DNA of 64,000 bases from Saprospiraceae bacterium (GTDB lineage Bacteria > Bacteroidota > Bacteroidia > Chitinophagales > Saprospiraceae), in the NCBI GenBank assembly GCA_028282725.1, contig JANQHF010000036.1, forward strand, positions 57,143 through 121,142. The letters are read 5' to 3'. Below are positions 16,206 through 23,050 of this stretch, in pieces. The notes under the pieces were generated by a model, which was not told the DNA's origin, ran no database searches, and was given only the letters and a program-made list of their open reading frames with translations. A program made the translations under genes and the position numbers. Every line of letters starts with the position of its first letter. Position 1 is the stretch's first letter.

Positions 16206-17114
16206 TTGGATTCAAAACGAAGTGCCTACTTGCTTCTGCATGTGTCGGTCTTGTTGTGGGGATTCACAGCAATACTTGGCGATTTAATCAGCCTGTCAGC
16301 ATTAGCACTGGTATGGTGGCGCGTTGGATTGACAGCAATTTTTCTATGTGTTTGGCCTGCTACATTCCGCATCATTCTAAGCAGTCCACTAAAGGTAATT
16401 AAGAATTATACAATTGTCGGAGTATTGGTTGCTTTACATTGGGTGTGTTTTTTTGGAGCCATTAAAATTGCCAACGCTTCAGTTGCTTTGATAACCCTTG
16501 CTACGGCAGCCTTGTTTACCTCGTTGTTCGAACCTTTAATGTTGAGTCAAAAACTCAGAAGGACGGATGTTCTTTTTGGCATTCTAATGATTCGGGGAAT
16601 GATGTTGATGATATCGGATTTTGATATGACAAAAGTTGTTGGTTTTTCTGTTGGAATCGCTGCCTCTGTTCTCATAGCTATCTTCACAGTGCTGAATAAG
16701 AAGTATGTAGATGACTCGAATCCCGAAGTAATAACGGCAATCGAAATGGCGACAGCCTTTGTTTTTCTTTCTCTCGTTATACCATTCTATTCGACAATTG
16801 AAGATACTATTCGATGGTACCCTGACCTTCAGGATCTGGTCTTGCTCTTTGTTTTGTCAGTGTTTTGCACCATTTTACCATTCGTATTTCATCTCAGGGC
16901 TTTAAAGCAATTATCAGCGTTTACAATTAATTTGGTGATCAATTTAGAACCTGTGTATGGTATTATTCTGGCCATGATCCTTTTGCAGGACCAAAAAGAA
17001 TTGACAGCGAGTTTTTATCTAGGGACGTTGATCATCCTGGGCATTGTATTTATACATGCATTTGTCAGCGTTCGGAAAAAAGTCGAATCAAAATACGTTG
17101 ATGAGTTCCATTAA
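16206..17114 (+). CDS. EamA/DMT-family transporter
   Basis: About 302 residues with ten hydrophobic segments in two EamA repeats, the usual form of drug/metabolite transporters in the inner membrane. The substrate is not predictable. No ATG is available at the N-terminus: TTG codons at 16206 (giving LDSKRSAYLLLHV, which fits the family) or 16173 are the choices, so the start is uncertain. It is divergent from peroxiredoxin, and its last 27 bases overlap the end of the convergent aminotransferase gene. Confidence 0.82.
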   Translation: MDSKRSAYLLLHVSVLLWGFTAILGDLISLSALALVWWRVGLTAIFLCVWPATFRIILSSPLKVIKNYTIVGVLVALHWVCFFGAIKIANASVALITLATAALFTSLFEPLMLSQKLRRTDVLFGILMIRGMMLMISDFDMTKVVGFSVGIAASVLIAIFTVLNKKYVDDSNPEVITAIEMATAFVFLSLVIPFYSTIEDTIRWYPDLQDLVLLFVLSVFCTILPFVFHLRALKQLSAFTINLVINLEPVYGIILAMILLQDQKELTASFYLGTLIILGIVFIHAFVSVRKKVESKYVDEFH

Positions 17115-17915
17115 CCGTTTCGTCTTTTCACCAACCCGGCCATTTCCGATACGGATTTGATCTATTTGAACAACGGGCATTACTCCCTTAGTCGTACTTG
17201 TGATGAAGGCCTCCCGTAAGAGGGGTAAGTCATGCAATCGGATGTCGTCTTCGTCGATCAACAAACCACGATCTTCCAGTGATAAGACCCTCTTCCTGGT
17301 AATACCCTCTAGGACATCTTGACCCGGAGTCACAATTCGGTCTTCAAATACTCCAAAAAAATTGCACCTTGAAGATTCTGAGACCGACCCGTTCCAATGA
17401 TATAGGACATCAATAGCTTCCATCTTCTTTGTCTTTTTTAAGATACTGATGGAGTGTAAATAGTTAGTGGTCTTGACGTGGGGTACATCTCTTTTATATT
17501 CTGTCGTGATGAGACGGGTGCCACTGAAATACAGTTCATGTTTAGGCAGAGTATGGGGCATTCCAATCATCAATATCGTTGTCTTTTGGGGTTTTGTGTA
17601 TCCATCTGTCGATATCCCGCCTGTGACAATAATTTTTACAGCCCCATCCATAACATGATTTTGTCGAAGCAATTCCCCGATCAATTCAGTCAACTTTTCA
17701 TTGGACAAATTGAGATTCAGATCTGCCTCCTGACAAGATTGTTGAAGTCTGTCCAGGTACCATTGGAGCCAGGGATTTTTGAGTTGCTTTATTTTGAAAA
17801 AATCAAAAACTCCATATCCTCGTTGGATCCCCAAGTCCATCGGAGATATTCCAATTTCAGATAATGGGAGAAATTTGTCATTGAGGAAAGCAATATCAAA
17901 GGCCATCGTATGCAA
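17088..17915 (-). CDS. Class IV PLP-dependent aminotransferase
   Basis: 275 residues with the fold-type IV pattern: RGYGVFDFF near 32-40, catalytic Lys148 (HVKTTNYL), Glu180 in SVSESSRCNFF and GITRKRVLSL. The family includes branched-chain aminotransferase, D-amino-acid aminotransferase and aminodeoxychorismate lyase. The SxSxSSRxNFF form does not settle which; the length and lack of the BCAT-specific C-terminal pattern favour a D-amino-acid aminotransferase/ADC-lyase-like enzyme. It acts in the cytosol. The first ATG (17915) and a second one nine bases later are both possible starts. Confidence 0.8.
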   Translation of the reverse strand: MHTMAFDIAFLNDKFLPLSEIGISPMDLGIQRGYGVFDFFKIKQLKNPWLQWYLDRLQQSCQEADLNLNLSNEKLTELIGELLRQNHVMDGAVKIIVTGGISTDGYTKPQKTTILMIGMPHTLPKHELYFSGTRLITTEYKRDVPHVKTTNYLHSISILKKTKKMEAIDVLYHWNGSVSESSRCNFFGVFEDRIVTPGQDVLEGITRKRVLSLEDRGLLIDEDDIRLHDLPLLREAFITSTTKGVMPVVQIDQIRIGNGRVGEKTKRLMELINVF

Positions 17916-17928
17916 TTACTGATTCAAT

Positions 17929-17954
17929 AAAAAAAGGGTCGGAAATACCGACCC
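17929..17954 (-). terminator. Intrinsic terminator of the lipoprotein gene to the right
   Basis: GGGTCGG and CCGACCC form a perfect 7-bp stem with a 5-nt loop, followed on the minus strand by seven T. It lies 40 bp after the stop codon of the 162-residue lipoprotein gene and just before the aminotransferase start, so it separates the two. Confidence 0.85.
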
Positions 17955-17993
17955 TATATAATAGACCAACCAACCCAAGTTTAAATCTTTATG

Positions 17994-18482
17994 CTACCAT
18001 GATACGAGATCATCGTAATCTATATTTTGTTTTTGAAGTGTTATCAATCCCTTTTTAAAATTGTTATGACCAGTCGCCCAGATTCCGGTTCCGTCATTCG
18101 ACCACAATATGTAGCCTCCTGCTTCTTCCATGTTCAATTTGGTCACACATTTTATTGCCCATTCATTTCCAACCTTCTTTCCAAATACCTGAAGGTTCTT
18201 CTGATCAGAATCAGCCAAATTGTAGTATCCCCGTACACGGTCTCCAAAAAAATAGAGTCTTGCTTTTACTCTTTCGCTTTTTTCTTCGAGTGTTCGTGAT
18301 CCTGCGACTGTTAAAACCGAATCAAATACAACGCCTTTCCGAACAAATTCGGCATCATTTTCATCGACCCGAACAAGTATCTCATTCACCTCGGTATCAC
18401 TTAAATTGAGCAAATCTCTGTCCTCGCATCCGGGACAGAGAAGCCACAAAGCCATCACCATTACCGGCATTTGTAACTTCAT
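17994..18482 (-). CDS. Lipoprotein of unknown function
   Basis: 162 residues with a short hydrophobic start and lipobox-like LLCPGC (Cys19), so it is probably a lipoprotein. The mature part is acidic and has no domain I recognise. A closing motif GGYILWSNDGTGIWATGHNNFKKGL is visible only as separate short strands (ILWSNDGTGIWATG). It is flanked by a strong terminator downstream and an AT-rich 200-bp region upstream, so it is a single-gene unit. Function unknown. Confidence 0.7.
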   Translation of the reverse strand: MKLQMPVMVMALWLLCPGCEDRDLLNLSDTEVNEILVRVDENDAEFVRKGVVFDSVLTVAGSRTLEEKSERVKARLYFFGDRVRGYYNLADSDQKNLQVFGKKVGNEWAIKCVTKLNMEEAGGYILWSNDGTGIWATGHNNFKKGLITLQKQNIDYDDLVSW

Positions 18483-18593
18483 GGCTCAAATATAGAAATA
18501 AATTATATATATAGAATTTTTTAATATAAAAGATTGTACAATTTCTTTCATCTGTGTCTGATTGTATGGATCTTATATATTAGTCTTTGTTTT

Positions 18594-18601
18594 TATATTT
18601 G
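18594..18601 (+). promoter_or_regulatory. Candidate -7 element for the QNYR-module gene cluster
   Basis: TATATTTG matches TAnnTTTG exactly, 82 bp upstream of the first gene of the cluster, inside an AT-rich region. No clear -33 TTTG at the right distance. Confidence 0.35.
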
Positions 18602-18682
18602 TATTTGGATCGATACAGGGTCCCAAGTCTTATGTTGTTATTAAGGCCGTTATCAACAACCCGGAAGGGCGTATAAAAAGAA

Positions 18683-19279
18683 ATGAAAAGTGACATGAAA
18701 AATCCAATTTTATTAGTCGGATTTATACTGATGACAAGCACAGTCATATTTAGCCAGGGTAGATCGGATTTAAGAATATCACAGGATTCTATGGAAGGCG
18801 ATATCGTATGTGCTCAGCTTCAGTTAAAGTATAAAGGGGAATCCGCAAGTCTCGCTTCACAGAACTACAGGATCTTTTATAGTTCCGGTACTTTGAAGTA
18901 TATGGACAACCAGAGTTCAATGTTGCTTCCTGATGATTATTATACTTACAATGTTGTTCAGCACATGACACAGGTTGATGCAAGCGGAATAGGGGATTTG
19001 GCTTTTGAAGATAATTTGGGATTTATCAATACTGCGATCATTTTGAATAATTCCAGGACAGGAGGTCTCGAACTCCGTGAAGATGATCAGTGGCTGCCGA
19101 TTATTGAATTGTGCTTTGAAAAAGTGTCCGATGATGGAAATATGGAGATTATACTGGCTCGCAAAGAATTGACAGCACCATATGGTCGGGCCTTTATAGA
19201 ACTTTCTCAGCTTGGTGTTTCTGGCGAAATTATAGGTCTTCCGATCGATGTCTATTCTGATATGGTACTAAGAGAGTAG
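18683..19279 (+). CDS. Secreted single-module protein of the QNYR repeat family (first of four)
   Basis: 198 residues. A signal peptide ends near FSQG (residue 26). The rest is one copy of a module also found in the next three genes: LASQNYRIFY at 57-66, DLAFEDNLGFINTAI near 105-119, a GG turn, a Trp and IELCFE near 141-146, then a closing GRAFIEL. The pattern of strands and the two conserved Cys suggest an Ig- or cohesin-like beta sandwich (inference). Unlike two of its paralogues it has no T9SS sorting domain, so it may stay in the periplasm. No known function. Confidence 0.75.
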   Translation: MKSDMKNPILLVGFILMTSTVIFSQGRSDLRISQDSMEGDIVCAQLQLKYKGESASLASQNYRIFYSSGTLKYMDNQSSMLLPDDYYTYNVVQHMTQVDASGIGDLAFEDNLGFINTAIILNNSRTGGLELREDDQWLPIIELCFEKVSDDGNMEIILARKELTAPYGRAFIELSQLGVSGEIIGLPIDVYSDMVLRE

Positions 19280-19294
19280 TTGGCATAATAATTG

Positions 19295-19320
19295 TCATAT
19301 TATGAATTATCGTAATATGA
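19295..19320. repeat. 8-bp inverted repeat directly before the second QNYR-family gene
   Basis: TCATATTA and TAATATGA are inverted around a 10-bp spacer, ending 10 bp before the ATG at 19331. There is no T-tract, so a terminator is unlikely; an operator or RNA hairpin near the ribosome site are options. Confidence 0.4.
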
Positions 19321-19330
19321 TAATTAAAAT

Positions 19331-20158
19331 ATGACGGCTATGAAATCCCAATTTCTGTTTGCCCTTCTGGTTTTTTTACTCCATAATTTACCTGTAAGCG
19401 GGCAAAAACACGTCGATCTGATGCTCAAACTGAATCAGTCAAATGAGCAAACCAGTTGTTTTGATGTATTGCTCAGATCAGCAGACCACCAGGATATCCA
19501 ACTGGCAGGACAGAATTACCGTCTCTTTTACGATGCAAGAAACCTTTCACTGATCAAAGAACGGATCACCAGGGATCTCGACGAGGAAACATACAGCAAG
19601 ATAGATTTGATCAATACTGAGGACAAGAACATTGGATTCATTTCCATCTCGATCGACGGTCGAATCCTGGATAATGGTGTTAAAAAACTATCCAAAAATG
19701 GAGATTGGGTACGGACTTTAAACCTTTGTTTTGACCGGAAGAACGACTACCCTTATGACATTACCTGGGCCAGTAAAAAGAAGACCTTTCTATTTGCAAC
19801 TGCAGAAGTTACGATGTCGGAGTGGCTGAAAGACGATGAACAACAAGTTCTTATACCTAATGAAACCATCGATTTTTCAAGTTTGGAAAATCACTCAGTG
19901 AGTTCCATTGATTTGGATATAAGTTCCTACCCTAATCCTATGACTGAGTTTTTTACCGTGGCTTTTGGACATTCCTATACTGGTCAGATCATGGTAAAGG
20001 ATGTGATTGGAAGACAGGTAGCACTCGAATCCCTCGACAATTCCAAATTAGTTCGTTTCAATACCACTTCCTGGGTAGAAGGAGCATATACGATTATGAT
20101 CCTGGATGAAGAAGGAAATCTGGCGGCAAACGACAATATTATCAAGGTCTCCCATTGA
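19331..20158 (+). CDS. Secreted QNYR-module protein with T9SS type A sorting domain
   Basis: 275 residues. Signal peptide to about residue 24 (PVSGQ). The shared module follows, with LAGQNYRLFYDAR at 58-70, IGFISISIDG, GDWVRTLNLCFDR, and the conserved Cys. Residues about 195-275 form a T9SS type A C-terminal domain (SSYPNPMTEFFTV, IMVKDVIGRQV, WVEGAYTIMILDEEG), which directs export across the outer membrane and surface attachment or release. The conserved FEDNLGF segment is reduced here. Role unknown, probably a cell-surface binding or structural protein. Confidence 0.8.
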   Translation: MTAMKSQFLFALLVFLLHNLPVSGQKHVDLMLKLNQSNEQTSCFDVLLRSADHQDIQLAGQNYRLFYDARNLSLIKERITRDLDEETYSKIDLINTEDKNIGFISISIDGRILDNGVKKLSKNGDWVRTLNLCFDRKNDYPYDITWASKKKTFLFATAEVTMSEWLKDDEQQVLIPNETIDFSSLENHSVSSIDLDISSYPNPMTEFFTVAFGHSYTGQIMVKDVIGRQVALESLDNSKLVRFNTTSWVEGAYTIMILDEEGNLAANDNIIKVSH

Positions 20159-20363
20159 TCGTAGGACAATTGCGCCGGTAAAGGCAAAATACCTGACAAA
20201 ATAGACGGCGATTTCCTCACTATGTTTGCAAATAGGGGGAATAGATGATTATATTGTCATCTTAATAACCCTTGAATTTTTACCAGTTGAGAACGTAATA
20301 TTCTCTCACAAGAGAATATTTCCTTGAACATTAATGCCCTTCGGGGTCAAAACGACTGGTAAA

Positions 20364-21242
20364 ATGAGGTTTCAAAGATTCATCTTTCTTTTGGCCATAT
20401 GCATTCTGGTAACTGGATTTGCATTTGGAACAAGTGCTATAGATGTACGGCTCAATCACAATACACTCGACAAGAGTGATCGATCTCTATTTGTTGATAT
20501 TGAGGTTAAAGTAAATAATAACGACCACGTAATTCTCGCCGGTCAGAATTACCGCATTTATTATCCCTCAAGTAAATTGAAACTGAATAGAAAGGATTCC
20601 AAATCCCAACTTTCCTCTCAAAAATATAGTGATTTGCTTTTTACGGGCATAAAAGAAAATGTCAGGGCAAACGGCCAGGGTGCTATAGATTTTGACGAAG
20701 ATCTGGGATTCGCAAATTTCTCTGTTCAGCTCCTTGATTACCAAAAAGGAGGCGCTTCCGTCTCTCACAGGGATGGATGGGTGACCATTGCCACCCTGAA
20801 ATTTGATATCGTTGACGATTTTGAAAAAGTCTCAATGGTTTGGGGACGAGAAGGATTGAGTGCATCCTATGCCACTGCGTTTGTAGAAATAGCGGAGTGG
20901 AAGGCACCACTGCAAACACGGGAAGTAAATATTGAGGAGTATATAGATTACAGTTTATCACTCAGCTCCTTAACTTTTGAAGGTGTGAACTATGATATTG
21001 CTATTGGTCCGAACCCCGCTACTGACTTTGTTGAGATCAAGGCAGACAAGACATTAGCACATGATGTCAAATTGATCATCACCGATTTAACCGGTAAGAT
21101 GATTCAACAAGAGCGTTTGCTCAAGGGAAACAAATTCTATAACATCGATGTAAGTGAACTCCAATCGGCATCATACATACTGGATATCACAGCACCCAAT
21201 GGCAACAACCTGCTGACACACAAACTTGTACTTACACGCTAA
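20364..21242 (+). CDS. Secreted QNYR-module protein with T9SS type A sorting domain
   Basis: 292 residues from the ATG at 20364, chosen because it places the signal peptide (MRFQRFIFLLAICILVTGFAFG) at the very N-terminus; an in-frame ATG at 20334 would add ten residues. The module has LAGQNYRIYY at 58-67, IDFDEDLGFANFSVQL, a Trp-containing GWVTIATLKFD strand and AFVEIAEW. Residues about 215-292 are a type A sorting domain (IGPNPATDFVEI, DLTGKMIQ, SASYILDI). The Cys pair of the relatives is absent, so no disulphide would form. Function unknown. Confidence 0.8.
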   Translation: MRFQRFIFLLAICILVTGFAFGTSAIDVRLNHNTLDKSDRSLFVDIEVKVNNNDHVILAGQNYRIYYPSSKLKLNRKDSKSQLSSQKYSDLLFTGIKENVRANGQGAIDFDEDLGFANFSVQLLDYQKGGASVSHRDGWVTIATLKFDIVDDFEKVSMVWGREGLSASYATAFVEIAEWKAPLQTREVNIEEYIDYSLSLSSLTFEGVNYDIAIGPNPATDFVEIKADKTLAHDVKLIITDLTGKMIQQERLLKGNKFYNIDVSELQSASYILDITAPNGNNLLTHKLVLTR

Positions 21243-21545
21243 ATAATTTGAACATACACAGGTATTGATGATGATCAAGTGATTGCTCAGTAGCAGGAGA
21301 GGTAAACCTTCTCTATTCGGGAATGAACAAGCGATCATATTTTGCCCTGGCCAGGTTTCAATGGTACCAGGGCCTTTCACATTTATGGGCCATAGTTCAG
21401 CCTTTGCACAGGTATGTTTTACATTATAAAATACCTTAATACATAAAAGCTTAAAATAATGAGAATAAAATATTATAAGTAAAAATAATATATTATTTTA
21501 GCCCCCAGTTGTCAGTTCTGAAGCGAAGGACGGACTTAATGTAAA
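21243..21545. other. 303-bp gap between the third and fourth QNYR-family genes
   Basis: No gene. GCCCTGG (21344-21350) and CCAGGGC (21367-21373) can pair around a 16-nt loop and are followed by CTTTC, a weak terminator candidate for the upstream gene. From about 21420 the sequence is very AT-rich and probably contains the promoter of the next gene; no TAnnTTTG match was found. Confidence 0.45.
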
Positions 21546-23045
21546 ATGATGAAAACGCAACAATACCTTTTATCGGTAGCATTCCTGCTATCGACATATT
21601 CCTTATGGTCCCAACAGGAATTTGACATCAGGTTTAGTCTTAAGTCCATTGACTGTAACGGAAGGCAGGTTTGCTATGATACCCAGGTCAGATCTGCAGA
21701 TGGGCAGACATGGAATTTGGCCGATCAGAATTATCGCATCTTTTACGATGCCTCGATGGCATCCTATACCGGAGGCTCAGCAAAGAGTCTCTTACCTGTA
21801 GGGCAATATTCAGCAGCCATAGTCAGAGACAGTACTGAAAATGTTGACGCCTCCAATTTTCCGGGAGATCTTCCCTTTCAAAATACTTTGAGTTTTCTGA
21901 ATTATGCGATTGTCCTGGAAGCTATATCCACTGGTGGTATTGATGTTCCGGGATCCGGAGATTGGATATCGACTACAGAGCTATGCTTTGATGTCACCCA
22001 GAAATTAATTGATGACAGTTCCGAGTGTCTGGGGCTCGTATGGGCAAGAACGGGGAGGACTGATGGAATAGCCTCCGGCTTTGTAGAAATTACCCAATGG
22101 GTAGAATCCACAGGCCGCACCGCTGAGGCAATACCAAACATTTTTGATGACCTCGATGCCGAAGATGGCGATGATTCATGTCTTTCCGTACTCTGTGGAG
22201 GAACTGAAAACGAGAATACCACATTAACGTGTTCTGATGGCGTCGACAATGATGAAGACGGTCTGATAGATTGTGATGATCCCAGTTGTGCAACCGTTCC
22301 TCCTTGTATTCCTGCATCAGATCAATTTCAGTTGGCTCTGGAACTCAATACCATTAATTGCACCACTGGTATGGTGTGTTATAATGTCAATCTAAGCAGT
22401 ACCGGCCAGCCTTTTGTTCTCGGAAGTCAGCGCTACCAGCTTTTCTATAATAGTGCCGTTGGATCATTCATTTCCGGAACAAGTTTTCTAGGTGATGAAT
22501 TTCAAGATCTTGCATTACAAGCACAAACACCTATTGAAAATGTAAATGCCACCGGGGTTGGAGGCTTACCGTTTGAGAATAACCTGGGCTTTATAAATTT
22601 TAGTATCCAACTCAGCGATGAAGATATCGGTAGCTCTGTCACAATAACGACAGCACAAACTAAAACTTCTGAATTATGTTTTGTCGTGTCCGATATGGCC
22701 ATCAATGATGATGCAGTCTGCTTTGAAGCCACATGGGCCAGATTGGGTGTTACGGATCCTTATAATCTTTCAATGGTTGAAGTCGATGAGTGGATCGGAC
22801 CGGGAAGTTCAATAGCTGTTGAGCCTTTCAGTTTTGGTGATCTGAGTGCAGCATCTGGTGATGATGCATGCTTCAGTACCTCATGTCTAGGGTCGGATAA
22901 TGAAGATGACGACACTGAATGCAGTGATAACATTGACAACGATGATGATGGATTAATTGATTGTCTGGATCCAGGTTGCGGTACTGCTCCGGTCTGTGTG
23001 AATACATGTTCTGCGCTGGCTCCAACTTTAAGTATCGGCAATTAA
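21546..23045 (+). CDS. Secreted protein with two QNYR modules and two Cys-Asp-rich DNDxDGLIDC linkers
   Basis: 499 residues. Signal peptide to about residue 23. Module 1 has QNYRIFY at 61-67 and ends near 190 with SGFVEITQW; module 2 has QRYQLFY at 295-301, LPFENNLGFINFSIQL and ends at MVEVDEW. After each module comes a Cys-framed acidic linker (229-248 and 459-478) of the type C-DG-DND-DGLIDC-DP-C, which looks like a Ca2+-binding thrombospondin-type-3-like loop. The protein ends 20 residues after the second linker with no sorting domain, so it may be truncated or depend on a partner for export. Function unknown. Confidence 0.8.
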   Translation: MMKTQQYLLSVAFLLSTYSLWSQQEFDIRFSLKSIDCNGRQVCYDTQVRSADGQTWNLADQNYRIFYDASMASYTGGSAKSLLPVGQYSAAIVRDSTENVDASNFPGDLPFQNTLSFLNYAIVLEAISTGGIDVPGSGDWISTTELCFDVTQKLIDDSSECLGLVWARTGRTDGIASGFVEITQWVESTGRTAEAIPNIFDDLDAEDGDDSCLSVLCGGTENENTTLTCSDGVDNDEDGLIDCDDPSCATVPPCIPASDQFQLALELNTINCTTGMVCYNVNLSSTGQPFVLGSQRYQLFYNSAVGSFISGTSFLGDEFQDLALQAQTPIENVNATGVGGLPFENNLGFINFSIQLSDEDIGSSVTITTAQTKTSELCFVVSDMAINDDAVCFEATWARLGVTDPYNLSMVEVDEWIGPGSSIAVEPFSFGDLSAASGDDACFSTSCLGSDNEDDDTECSDNIDNDDDGLIDCLDPGCGTAPVCVNTCSALAPTLSIGN

Positions 23046-23050
23046 AAGAG

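Noticed and set aside
22961..23050. Extended N-terminus of the SdrD-like protein inside the previous gene
   Set aside because: Would overlap the Cys-Asp-rich linker in another frame and hide the signal peptide; the ATGs from 23051 on are better.
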